Notes: a model not told the origin generated them from the letters alone. Counted from the stretch's first letter, positions 7,383 to 15,153 are shown. The stretch is DNA of 64,000 nt from Armatimonadota bacterium (GCA_036504095.1 DASXVS010000080.1:1-64000), one strand, 5' to 3'. Numbers and translations are program-made.

Positions 7383-9719
7383 ATGTCGACGAAGACAAAG
7401 GCGCCACTGGCCGCATCGATCCTCCTGATTGCATTGTGCCCGTGGGCCGGATCGCAACAGAACCCCGACGGGCTGGCCCGCGTGGGCACGGCGAAGGTAC
7501 AGGACACGTTCGTTCCGCTCCCTCCGGGGGATGTGAAATTCACAGGCGGCCTTCTGGGCGCCCGCTACGACGTCAACGAACGCAATCGTCTTCTGCGCGT
7601 AGACGAACAGGATCTCCTGGGCGCGTTCGAAAACCGCGACGGCACACACCAGGTATGGCAGGGCGAACACGTGGGCAAATTCCTGCACGCCGCCACACTG
7701 GTCTGGGCAACTACCGGAGACAATGCGCTAAAGGCGAAGATCGACCGAGTTGCCGCGCGCCTGATCCACACGCAGGAAAAGGACGGCTACCTCGGAACGT
7801 ATCCGCCCGCGCAGCGATGGACCGCATGGGACGTCTGGGCGCACAAATACGACCTCCTCGGCCTCCTCACTTACTACCAGTACACCCACAGCAAATCGGC
7901 CCTGGAGGCCAGCCGCCGCGTGGGCGACCTCCTGGTGCGCACTTTCGGGCCGGGCAAGCGGGACATCAACAAAGCCGGCGAGCACATGGGTATGGCTTCG
8001 TGCAGCGTGATTGAGCCCATGCTGCTTCTCTACCGGGCCACCGGAGACGGCCGTTATCTCACCTTCGCGAAGTACATCGTTGCCAATTATGATGCGCCCG
8101 GGGGCCCCACTGTTGTCTCCTCATTGCAGAAATTCGGTCGGGTGGACAAAGTGGGAAACGGCAAAGCCTACGAAATGCTCTCCAACTTCAACGGGCTCAT
8201 CGAAATGCACCGCGTTACGCAGGACGGCGCGCTCCGGCGTGACGCGATCTCGGCCTGGAGCGACATCGTGGCGAATCGGCGGTATGTTACCGGCACCGCC
8301 TCGGCCGGAGAGTACTTCCGGGACGACCATGTGCTCCCCAATGGCGAGAGCTCCAACGTTGGCGAGGTGTGCGTCACCGTCACATGGGAGCAGATGAACC
8401 TGCAGCTCCTGCGGCTCACGGGTGATCCCGCCTACGCCGACCAGATGGAATTGACGATCTACAACCACCTCCTGGCCGCTCAGAAGCCCACAGGCGAGGC
8501 GTGGTCGTACTACACACCCCTGGAAGGCCGGAAGGCATACAGCCCGAACACCACCTGCTGCCTGTCCAGCGGGGCGCGCGGAGTGGCGCTCCTGCCCTCG
8601 ATCGCCGCCATGAAGAGTGCGGACGGCGGTCTCGTCATCAACCTTTACAATTCGTCGACCATCCGGACGCGTCTGCCCTGCGGCACGGTTGCCGTGCGGC
8701 AGGAAACCGATTATCCCGTCTCCGGCGGCGTCCGGCTGACCGTGAATCCGGAGACGCCGGGAGCATTCCCGCTGCGCCTGCGTATCCCGTCCTGGGCGCG
8801 CGGTACATCGGTCACGGTAAACGGCCGCCCGCTGGCCGCCGCGAGGGTCCGCCCGGGCTCGTATGCGGTCGTCAATCGCCGCTGGAAGCGCGGCGACAGC
8901 GTATCGCTCAATCTGCCGATGCCGGCCCGGTTGATCAGGGGAGACCATGGCAACGACGGGCTCGAGGCCGTTATGCGGGGTCCCGTGGTCTATGCCGTGG
9001 ACACCGCGCAGAACGGTAACATCCGCATGCTGAAGCAGGTGGCGCTGGCGGCGGACAACGCGTCCCAACTCAAAGCGACCGCCACCGTGTCGAAGGCGTT
9101 GGGCAGCCAGATCGCCCTTCGCACGCCCGGCAGCGTCGCGGGCGCCAACCGTGACCTCAACCTCATCCCATTCTCTTTCGCCGGACAGGATGGCGCCAGC
9201 CGGTATGCCGTCTGGATTGCGCGCCCCGGACATGCCCAGCTTCACGGCGGGTCCGGATCCCTGTTCTACGCGGCCAAAGTGTCGGTCTCGCGGATCGGCA
9301 ATCAGGTTGCCGATATCGCGGACGACGATGTGACCACCCGATCGGTCACGTGGAATGACGCCATGGCGGACGAAGACTGGTATGCGCTCACCCTGCCGAA
9401 AGCGGTTCGCATCGGCCGCGCCACTTACGCCCACGGCGCCGTGTACAACAACGGCGGGTGGTTCGATGCATCCGCCGGCAAACCCCGAATCCAGGTCCGG
9501 ACAGAGGCCAACGGGCCGTGGATTACCGTGGCTACGCTGGATTCCTATCCGGACACCACGGCGACCGACAACGCGCACCTGACTGAAGGGCAGAAATTCT
9601 CCGTGGCGTTTCCGCCGGTGGATGCCGTTGCAATCCGCGTGGTGGGACGCCCGGCATGTGGAGACCAGCCCAGGCAGGCATTCAGCAGTTGCGCGGAATT
9701 ACAGGCGTTCGCGCCCTGA
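7383..9719 (+). CDS. GH127-family beta-L-arabinofuranosidase, secreted
   Basis: 778-residue exported glycoside hydrolase. The signal peptide is residues 1-24. The (alpha/alpha)6 catalytic core includes GEHVGKFLHAATLVWATTGD and the metal site typical of GH127: E328-x-C330 in NVGEVCVTVTWEQ and C392-C393 in NTTCCLSSGARG, which in the family bind zinc and use a cysteine nucleophile to release L-arabinofuranose. C-terminal beta domains follow (about 430-560), then a further about 150-residue beta-rich domain (from about 625) that may bind carbohydrate. GGAGAG lies before the ATG. First gene of a likely four-gene operon with permease, binding protein and DUF4434. Confidence 0.9.
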   Translation: MSTKTKAPLAASILLIALCPWAGSQQNPDGLARVGTAKVQDTFVPLPPGDVKFTGGLLGARYDVNERNRLLRVDEQDLLGAFENRDGTHQVWQGEHVGKFLHAATLVWATTGDNALKAKIDRVAARLIHTQEKDGYLGTYPPAQRWTAWDVWAHKYDLLGLLTYYQYTHSKSALEASRRVGDLLVRTFGPGKRDINKAGEHMGMASCSVIEPMLLLYRATGDGRYLTFAKYIVANYDAPGGPTVVSSLQKFGRVDKVGNGKAYEMLSNFNGLIEMHRVTQDGALRRDAISAWSDIVANRRYVTGTASAGEYFRDDHVLPNGESSNVGEVCVTVTWEQMNLQLLRLTGDPAYADQMELTIYNHLLAAQKPTGEAWSYYTPLEGRKAYSPNTTCCLSSGARGVALLPSIAAMKSADGGLVINLYNSSTIRTRLPCGTVAVRQETDYPVSGGVRLTVNPETPGAFPLRLRIPSWARGTSVTVNGRPLAAARVRPGSYAVVNRRWKRGDSVSLNLPMPARLIRGDHGNDGLEAVMRGPVVYAVDTAQNGNIRMLKQVALAADNASQLKATATVSKALGSQIALRTPGSVAGANRDLNLIPFSFAGQDGASRYAVWIARPGHAQLHGGSGSLFYAAKVSVSRIGNQVADIADDDVTTRSVTWNDAMADEDWYALTLPKAVRIGRATYAHGAVYNNGGWFDASAGKPRIQVRTEANGPWITVATLDSYPDTTATDNAHLTEGQKFSVAFPPVDAVAIRVVGRPACGDQPRQAFSSCAELQAFAP

Positions 9720-9725
9720 CGAGAG

Positions 9726-10871
9726 ATGACCACCGACACCGCTAAATCCGCCGCGACAGCCGGCCGGTTCGCTCGCCAGGGCCGATCATTCGCCGGCGCA
9801 CTGCGCCCCTGGCTGATGCTGGCGCTCGTATGCGCCGTCTTTTCCGTGCACCCGGGATTCCGGGGCACGTTCTGGCGCGAGAGCTACCTGCCGAATATCC
9901 TGCAGCAATCCGCGCGAAACATCGTGCTCGCGGTCGGGATGTCGTTTGTCATCATCACCGGCGGAATCGACCTGTCGGTCGGCTCCGTGCTCGCGCTGTC
10001 CGGCGCGGGGCTTGCGCTGGCCATGAACGGTCCTTTGCCGCTCTGGCTGACCAGCGTCGTGGCGCTCCCCATCGCGCTGCTGGCCGCCTGGAGGGCTTAC
10101 TCGCGCGCCAGGACCCGCAGCAAACAGACGGCGCTCAGCGCAACGGTATTTCTCGTCGCGGAGGCGGGATTGACGTTCGTGCTCTCGCGCGGGCTGGCTG
10201 GCGGGGTGAAGATGGAGGGCGCCATCGCCATCGCATTGCTCATTGGCCTCGCTTGCGGGATGGCGAACGGATTGATGGTGTCCGTAGGCAGGATACCGGC
10301 TTTCGTGATGACGCTAGGGATGATGAGCGCGGCCCGCGGCCTCACGCTATACGCGACAGACAGCAGCAGCGTGCCGGCGCGCGTCCAACGCTTCCTGGCG
10401 CTGGGCCAGGGCGCGCCGCTCATCACGATTACGTTGGTCGTCGTCATTGCCGCCGCCGTCTTGCTTGCCCGTACCAGGGCAGGACGCTATGTCATGAGCA
10501 TCGGCGGGTCGGAACAGGCGACGCGGCTGTCCGGCGTTGATGTGGCGGCGTACAAGACGATGGCGTACGCGCTTTCGGGTCTGGGCGCGGGCATCGGCGC
10601 CGTCCTCGTCACAGCCAAATTCGGCACCGCGAACACGGGCGCGGGGACCGGAGCCGAACTGGACGCGATCGCGGCCGTCGTCATCGGCGGCACAAGTCTG
10701 AGCGGGGGGCAGGGCTCTATCGTCGGCGCTCTCGTCGGCGCGCTCACCATCACCGTCATCGAAGCCGGGCTCGTGCTGTGCGGCGTCCGTGACACGCTGC
10801 AGGCGGTGATTCTCGGCGGTGTCATCGTGCTGACAGTACTCATCGATCAGGTGCGCAAGGCGCGCCAGTGA
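9726..10871 (+). CDS. Sugar ABC transporter permease (RbsC/XylH-like)
   Basis: 381-residue inner-membrane permease of the ribose/xylose class (BPD_transp_2). About 10 hydrophobic helices are seen. The family hallmark GMSFVIITGGIDLSVGSVLA is at about residues 74-93 and the EAA-like cytoplasmic segment includes IGGSEQATRLSGVDV at about 259-273. A basic insert (RAYSRARTRSKQ) gives the longer XylH-type layout. It starts 6 bp after GH127 and overlaps the next gene. It should pair with the lipoprotein encoded downstream; no ATP-binding subunit is encoded in this window. Confidence 0.92.
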   Translation: MTTDTAKSAATAGRFARQGRSFAGALRPWLMLALVCAVFSVHPGFRGTFWRESYLPNILQQSARNIVLAVGMSFVIITGGIDLSVGSVLALSGAGLALAMNGPLPLWLTSVVALPIALLAAWRAYSRARTRSKQTALSATVFLVAEAGLTFVLSRGLAGGVKMEGAIAIALLIGLACGMANGLMVSVGRIPAFVMTLGMMSAARGLTLYATDSSSVPARVQRFLALGQGAPLITITLVVVIAAAVLLARTRAGRYVMSIGGSEQATRLSGVDVAAYKTMAYALSGLGAGIGAVLVTAKFGTANTGAGTGAELDAIAAVVIGGTSLSGGQGSIVGALVGALTITVIEAGLVLCGVRDTLQAVILGGVIVLTVLIDQVRKARQ

Positions 10872-10891
10872 CGATTCAAGGAGACAGGAAC

Positions 10892-11896
10892 ATGCGAATA
10901 ACACTCGTACCACTGTGCGTCGTCTCAGCGGTGGCGCTGGCCGGCTGTGGAAAGGAGCAGCCAACACCCGGCGGCGGTTTCAGCGCGCTCCCCGCCCGAA
11001 AGGGGCCCGTGGTGACGGTCGCCTCCCTGGACGCGGTCAAACAGGCAAAAGCGCCGTACGACATCGTGCTGATCGTCAAGACGCGGAACAATCCGTTCTT
11101 CCGTCCAATGATCGCGGAGTTCGAGAAGACGGCGCGCGAAATGGGCGCCAGACCCGAGATCCAGGCGCCCCCCGAGGAAATGGACTACGAAAAGCAGGTC
11201 GCCCTCGTCCAGACGGAGGTCGGCAAGGGCGTCCGCGCGATCTGTATCGCTCCGGCGGATTCCAAGGGCATCGTTCCGGCGCTGGTTGCCGCTCAGAAAG
11301 CGGGCGTGTTGATCATCAACGTGGACAACCGGATCGACGCGGCGGCGGCCCGCGCTCAGCGGCTCGTTAGCGACGGCTATGTTGGGGCGGACAACGAGGC
11401 AGGCGGCCGGCTGGCGGGCGAGGAGATGCTCAAGGCCCTCAACAACACAGGCAAGGTTGCGATTATCGAAGGCATACGCGGCGCGGACAACGCCGAGGCG
11501 CGGCGCCGGGGATTCACGTCCGCCGTGGCGGGCAAACTGGACGTCACCGCCTCCGAGAGCGCCGAATGGGATACCGAGAAGGCGTACCAGAAGATGCAGA
11601 ACGTCCTGGCAAAGCACAGTGATCTCAAGGGAGTGTTCTGCGCCAACGACAAGATGGCGGTGGGCGCGATGAAGGCCATCGCCGAGGCTGGCAGCAAGGG
11701 CAAACTCACGGTGGTAGGCTACGATAACATCCCCGACGTTCAGTCCGCCCTGGCGTCCCACGAGATGTTCGCCACCATTGAACAGCATCCGGACCTGATG
11801 GGGCGCTACGCCGCGCGGATGGCCGTGGGCGTACTGAACGGGGAGACCGCCAGGGGCGGCGATATCCTCGTCCCACTGGAAGCAATCCGGAAGTAG
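10892..11896 (+). CDS. Sugar ABC transporter substrate-binding lipoprotein (Peripla_BP_4)
   Basis: 334-residue binding protein of the RbsB/LacI-like periplasmic family. The lipobox LAGC places the lipidated cysteine at residue 19 (MRITLVPLCVVSAVALAGC). Family segments include KTRNNPFFRPMIAEFEKTAR, a Walker-like ligand region around VDNRIDAAAARAQRLV, and a typical C-terminus with VVGYDNIPDVQSAL and EQHPDLMGRYAARMA. The ATG at 10892 is preceded by AAGGAG. It binds a sugar, probably a pentose or arabinose released by the upstream GH127 (inference), and delivers it to the upstream permease. Confidence 0.92.
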   Translation: MRITLVPLCVVSAVALAGCGKEQPTPGGGFSALPARKGPVVTVASLDAVKQAKAPYDIVLIVKTRNNPFFRPMIAEFEKTAREMGARPEIQAPPEEMDYEKQVALVQTEVGKGVRAICIAPADSKGIVPALVAAQKAGVLIINVDNRIDAAAARAQRLVSDGYVGADNEAGGRLAGEEMLKALNNTGKVAIIEGIRGADNAEARRRGFTSAVAGKLDVTASESAEWDTEKAYQKMQNVLAKHSDLKGVFCANDKMAVGAMKAIAEAGSKGKLTVVGYDNIPDVQSALASHEMFATIEQHPDLMGRYAARMAVGVLNGETARGGDILVPLEAIRK

Positions 11897-11963
11897 TGGC
11901 GACGCCGTTCCGCCCGAATGCCGCGCGGACGCCCTCGCCCCATCCCCAAAGGGAGACCGAAAC

Positions 11964-13301
11964 GTGATATCGATGAAACCGGCGGCCATTTGCGCGGCCA
12001 TTTTCTCCCTGGCGGCGGCCGCCATCGCAAAGCCGCCGCCTCCGAAGGCGCATCCGATCGCGAACGGGACCTTCATACAGGACTACCTCTGCCGCAACTG
12101 GACGGACGCTACCTGGCTGGCCGAGTTCCGGTACATGAAGGCGCTTGGGATGCGCTACATGGTGTTCGGAGCGGTCGCGGATGGCAAGACGCACACATGC
12201 GTGTACCCTACGTCGCTGCCCGGCTACCATCTCGTGGAGCCGAACACCGATCCTCTGGGCGCGTGCCTTCGCAACGCCGAGAAAGCCGGCATCCGGGTGT
12301 TCGTCGGCCTGAATTTCCACGGGGACTGGTGGGCCAGGGGTTCGTATGATTCGGCGTGGCTGAACTCCCAGATGGAAGAAGGCAACCGCATCGCCGATGA
12401 GCTGTACAACCGGTACCACGCCCGGTATCCGAGGGCCTTCTACGGCTGGTACTGGGTATGGGAAGTGGACAACATCAGCGCGCAATCACCGTCCAAGGCG
12501 GCCACTCTGTCCGGAGCACTGGATGTAAGTGTCCGCCACCTCAAGAGCCTGAACCCGGGCATGCCGGTCATGCTCTGCCCGTTCATGAACTACCGATTGG
12601 GCACACCGGCCCTGTACCGCGGATTCTGGGAGAGGGTATTCGCGTCTTGCGCGCTCGGCAGGGGCGATATCTTCGCGCCGCAGGACTGCGTCGGCGCCGG
12701 CGGCCTCACCCTGGACAACTTCGCACAATGGTTCGCCGCGCTTCGGAAGGCCGTTGACACCAAGCCGGGCCTGGTCTTCTGGTCCGACACCGAAACGTTC
12801 TATCAGGACGACTGGACCTCCGCCACCCTCAATCGTTTCGTCCGGCAGCTCAAGGGCGTGCAACCTTACGTCGAAGGCAGCATCACGTTCGCCTGGAGCC
12901 ACTACTACAGCCCCAACAACGTGGACGCGGGCTGGCAGAAGACATATGCCGGCTACGTGCGCACGGGCAAACTGGAATCCGTGCCGCCCTCCACACCGCG
13001 GCATCTGCGGGCGGCCAGGCAGGCGAACGGCACGGTCCGCGTGACCTGGGAGGCTTCGACCGACAACGTCGGCATCTGCGGATATTACGTGTTCCGCAAT
13101 GGCGTCCGCGTAAGCCGGCAACAGGGCTCCAAAGGCCTTACCAACCGAAAGGGCCCGCAGACAACGTACATCGACCGCCCGACGGCGCAACCGCCCCGCG
13201 CCTCGTACGAGGTCCAGGCCTATGATTTCGCCGGAAACGTTTCGCGCAGAGTGGGACCGGTATCGCCGGTCGTTGTCCCGGCGACCGTTAAGTCGAATTA
13301 A
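11964..13301 (+). CDS. Secreted DUF4434-family glycoside-hydrolase-like protein with Fn3 domain
   Basis: 445-residue exported protein. The signal peptide is MKPAAICAAIFSLAAAAIA. The N-terminal TIM-barrel-like region (about 35-330) begins with the DUF4434 pattern NGTFIQDYLCRNWTDATWLA and contains GWYWVWEVDN and WSDTETFYQDDW, whose acidic residues may be catalytic. A fibronectin type III domain follows (about 345-440: PSTPRHLRAARQANGTVRVT and SYEVQAYDFAGNVS). GTG at 11964 fits GGGAGA 7 bp upstream; ATG at 11973 is the alternative. Last gene of the sugar operon, followed by a terminator hairpin. No activity has been assigned to it here. Confidence 0.75.
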   Translation: MISMKPAAICAAIFSLAAAAIAKPPPPKAHPIANGTFIQDYLCRNWTDATWLAEFRYMKALGMRYMVFGAVADGKTHTCVYPTSLPGYHLVEPNTDPLGACLRNAEKAGIRVFVGLNFHGDWWARGSYDSAWLNSQMEEGNRIADELYNRYHARYPRAFYGWYWVWEVDNISAQSPSKAATLSGALDVSVRHLKSLNPGMPVMLCPFMNYRLGTPALYRGFWERVFASCALGRGDIFAPQDCVGAGGLTLDNFAQWFAALRKAVDTKPGLVFWSDTETFYQDDWTSATLNRFVRQLKGVQPYVEGSITFAWSHYYSPNNVDAGWQKTYAGYVRTGKLESVPPSTPRHLRAARQANGTVRVTWEASTDNVGICGYYVFRNGVRVSRQQGSKGLTNRKGPQTTYIDRPTAQPPRASYEVQAYDFAGNVSRRVGPVSPVVVPATVKSN

Positions 13302-13320
13302 GCCCGCCGCACATGACAAA

Positions 13321-13344
13321 AGGCCCGGCCTCACGGCCGGGCCC
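13321..13344. terminator. Intrinsic terminator hairpin; left copy of the 24-bp target duplication
   Basis: Perfect 9-bp GC stem (GGCCCGGCC / GGCCGGGCC, 13322-13343) with loop TCAC. It ends the plus-strand sugar operon. Read on the minus strand, it is followed by TTTTGTC, so it also terminates leftward transcripts, now those of the transposase. An identical 24-bp copy lies at 15107-15130 on the other side of the insertion sequence. Confidence 0.85.
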
Positions 13345-13359
13345 CTCTTGTTTGGCTAT
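13345..13359 (+). repeat. Left terminal inverted repeat of the insertion sequence
   Basis: CTCTTGTTTGGCTAT; pairs with the repeat at 15092-15106 with 13 of 15 matches. Overlaps the transposase stop codon. Confidence 0.8.
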
Positions 13360-14786
13360 CCGGAGGCATAGAGTACTGCATGGCTAAGGCTTGGTAGTGA
13401 ATTTAGGTGGCTTCGCATTTGCGGTATTTTATTCACGAAGCCATCAAAATGAACTCCAAGCGCCTTTCCCCAGAGTTCGGAGCGTACTTGATTGACAAGG
13501 CGAGCAGTCGAAGGCCGCGGCGCTGGCTCGCGCCGCCATTTAGGCAGAGGCAACCCGCACACATCGACTCCGGCCTGGGCTGCGGCAGCGTGCAGTATGC
13601 CATAGCAGGCCGCCACCATCGCCGGGACCAGTGGTACGGCACTCGGAGTGCGCACCTGAGCCTCTCCAAGTCCGAGGAGGGACTTTTCCTCGTGGAATGC
13701 CACCTCGATGTCCCATCGCCAGACATAAGCCTGAAGGATCTTCTGGAGGGACAGGTGGGGTTCTGTGCAAACCAGATAAGCAGGATCCCGGTAGAGGAGC
13801 CGCGCGCTCTTGCGCGGTCTGTATGAGATAGGGCGTACCGCGATCACGGTCAGGTTTCGTCCTCCTGCCGGCTTCCAACGGACCGGACTGAGCACCTTCA
13901 CCCGGAACAGATGCATCTTCCCCGCCGCGAAAGCCTTGACCTTCTTCCAGGGGATACTCTCCTCCTGGCGCAACATCTCCGGTGTGAGCAGGCGATCACC
14001 ATAGAGTCGGCGTCGACCGACACCTTGCGCCGCGTCTGGTACAGCGTAGAGCTTGGCGTCTTTGCGAAGCCTCCCGATGAGCACCGTGTTCTGTGGTATG
14101 TCGCGATAGACGGAACGGTTCGTATAGCCCCCATCACCGACCAGAAGAAGCGTTCGCCGTTGTCCGCCAGGATCGGCATCGAGGGTGGATCGCAGATGGT
14201 GAATCCTCTGGCGTGCCACCTCACCCAGCCGCGTTCGCTGCTGGGCATCTCTGTAGCGACGCCATTCTTCTTCGGAAGCGTTTCGTCGCGGCCGTTTGGG
14301 CGTGGGGGCGTGGACGAGATCGACGGGGAGCGCCCGTGCCTGCCCCGTCCAACCGTGTTCGGGCAGGAGTAATGCGGTCTGCAGGTGTCTTTGCGCCCAG
14401 GTGAAGGAGACGCCGAACGGCGCGCCCAGGGGATCACGCCGCCAGGCGGCGCCGTGTATTCGCTTTCCCTTCTTGTGCAGAAGCGTATCGTCTATTGCCG
14501 CAACCACGGGGAAGCCTTCGGGAATGTGTTTCAGAACCGCGCGCCGCACAGGCGCGAATAACAGGTCCGGCTCGAACCGTTCGTTCTCGAACAAACGGTA
14601 GGCGGCTGACCAGTCGACGAACTGCTGGCCGGACGTGCAGATAAGTCCGGAGAGCGTGTGGCGTCCGAGGCTGGCGAGTATGCTGTACATCAGGGTCCGT
14701 CCGTGTTCGAAGGTTCTGCGTTGTTTGAAGGCGGGGCGGCACTGAAGGAGCAGGTCGTCGATGCAAGGGGTCAGGGCAGCGGAGTT
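13356..14786 (-). CDS. IS4-superfamily DDE transposase (orfB, probably made by -1 frameshift from orfA)
   Basis: Transposase of about 476 residues from the slip site. The catalytic elements are first Asp in VAAIDDTLLHKKGKRIHG (near 14490), second Asp in LLVGDGGYTNRSVY (near 14133), and Glu inside YVWRWDIEVAFHEEK (near 13705), which matches the IS4 YREK pattern Y-x2-R-x3-E-x6-K exactly. There is no ATG before MYSILASLG at 14690, yet homologous-looking sequence (IDDLLLQCRPAFKQRRTF) starts well upstream, next to the orfA stop. The simplest reading is translation as an AbrB-transposase fusion of about 538 residues. The frame stays open to 14921, but that stretch is only the shadow of orfA. It appears intact. 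Confidence 0.88.
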   Translation of the reverse strand, partial: NSAALTPCIDDLLLQCRPAFKQRRTFEHGRTLMYSILASLGRHTLSGLICTSGQQFVDWSAAYRLFENERFEPDLLFAPVRRAVLKHIPEGFPVVAAIDDTLLHKKGKRIHGAAWRRDPLGAPFGVSFTWAQRHLQTALLLPEHGWTGQARALPVDLVHAPTPKRPRRNASEEEWRRYRDAQQRTRLGEVARQRIHHLRSTLDADPGGQRRTLLLVGDGGYTNRSVYRDIPQNTVLIGRLRKDAKLYAVPDAAQGVGRRRLYGDRLLTPEMLRQEESIPWKKVKAFAAGKMHLFRVKVLSPVRWKPAGGRNLTVIAVRPISYRPRKSARLLYRDPAYLVCTEPHLSLQKILQAYVWRWDIEVAFHEEKSLLGLGEAQVRTPSAVPLVPAMVAACYGILHAAAAQAGVDVCGLPLPKWRREPAPRPSTARLVNQVRSELWGKALGVHFDGFVNKIPQMRSHLNSLPSLSHAVLYASG

Positions 14787-14971
14787 TTTTTTACCGCCGA
14801 TTCGGGGACGTGGCGTCGCCTGAGAACCATCTGTCCTTTGTCCTCGATGATCCACTCGACTGTCTCGCCTTTGTCGAACTCCATGGCGTGTGCGATGGCG
14901 GCCGGAAAGTTGACGTACCACTGTTCGCTGGCTTTTCGTTTGATGACCTGAATCTTGGTTGGGTACCCCAT
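14771..14971 (-). CDS. AbrB/SpoVT-like DNA-binding protein (insertion-sequence orfA)
   Basis: 66-residue swapped-hairpin AbrB-type protein. KIQVIKRKASEQWYVNFPAA is followed by KGETVEWIIEDKGQMVLRR, the pattern of AbrB/MazE beta-hairpin dimers. The ATG at 14971 has GGAGG 7 bp upstream. The gene ends in TGA at 14771, just after a run of eight A residues on the coding strand that allows a -1 shift into the transposase frame. Alone it could repress the element promoter; fused, it could give the transposase a DNA-binding head. No toxin gene is beside it, so an antitoxin role is unlikely. Both proposed roles are inference. Confidence 0.78.
   Translation of the reverse strand: MGYPTKIQVIKRKASEQWYVNFPAAIAHAMEFDKGETVEWIIEDKGQMVLRRRHVPESAVKKTPLP
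14786..14792 (-). other. Putative programmed -1 ribosomal frameshift site (A AAA AAA)
   Basis: In the orfA frame the coding strand reads GTA AAA AAA ACT, a canonical X-XXY-YYZ-type heptamer, 13 nt before the orfA stop. Slipping back one base continues as AAC TCC GCT in the transposase frame. No strong stimulatory hairpin was recognised downstream. Confidence 0.65.
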
Positions 14972-15003
14972 ATGTTCCTCCTTACAGATGATTATCGGCA
15001 TGT

Positions 15004-15019
15004 CTAGTACCCTAACTAG
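15004..15019. promoter_or_regulatory. CTAGT-N6-ACTAG palindrome upstream of orfA
   Basis: CTAGT (15004-15008) and ACTAG (15015-15019), located 33 bp before the orfA start, in the only place its promoter can lie. The same half-sites recur at 15085-15089 and 15100-15104 at the element tip. Candidate operator for the AbrB-like protein. Confidence 0.4.
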
Positions 15020-15040
15020 ATAACATGTGATGCACAAAAT

Positions 15041-15064
15041 GGCCAGGCGCAAACGCACCTGGCC
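15041..15064 (-). terminator. Terminator-like hairpin inside the right end of the insertion sequence
   Basis: 10-bp stem with one mismatch (GGCCAGGCGC, loop AAAC, GCACCTGGCC) followed on the minus strand by ATTTTG. It faces transcription coming from tadC and would shield the transposase genes from read-through. Confidence 0.5.
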
Positions 15065-15091
15065 ACACTGTTCAAACAACATATCTAGTCA

Positions 15092-15106
15092 ACAGCCAAA
15101 CTAGAG
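15092..15106 (-). repeat. Right terminal inverted repeat of the insertion sequence
   Basis: Reads CTCTAGTTTGGCTGT inward on the minus strand; 13 of 15 matches to the left repeat. Confidence 0.8.
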
Positions 15107-15130
15107 AGGCCCGGCCTCACGGCCGGGCCC
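15107..15130. repeat. Right copy of the 24-bp direct repeat (terminator hairpin)
   Basis: Identical over 24 bp to 13321-13344 and in the same orientation (loop TCAC in both); the bases just outside differ on both sides. It abuts the right inverted repeat and lies 23 bp past the tadC stop, so it still acts as the tadC terminator stem, but its original T-tract is now at the left copy. Confidence 0.85.
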
Positions 15131-15153
15131 GAGTGCTCCAGAAGTTACCGGTG

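Larger units (their letters stand above)
13345..15106 (-). mobile_element. Insertion sequence, IS4 superfamily (YREK transposase) with AbrB-like orfA
   Basis: 1762-bp element defined by 15-bp terminal inverted repeats, CTCTTGTTTGGCTAT on the left and CTCTAGTTTGGCTGT on the right (13 of 15 identical), directly flanked by identical 24-bp direct repeats. It encodes a small AbrB-fold protein and, in the -1 frame, a DDE transposase, both on the minus strand. The transposase stop codon lies in the left repeat. The right end holds a terminator hairpin and two CTAGT/ACTAG palindromes before orfA. It sits between the convergent sugar operon and the tad operon, so it breaks no gene. Confidence 0.85.

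Noticed and set aside
7198-7434. Minus-strand reading frame ending in GPAGFEPAT-like residues
   Set aside because: This is the usual artefact of reading the CAT tRNA (7167-7241) as protein; no coding evidence.
14785-14792. Sequencing error in the A-run instead of frameshifting
   Set aside because: Not fully excluded, but the exact slippery phase, the overlap of the two frames and an intact transposase make programmed slippage more likely.
13356-14971. Toxin-antitoxin interpretation of the AbrB-like gene
   Set aside because: No toxin gene lies beside it; the only partner is the transposase, and the flanking TIRs put it inside the insertion sequence.
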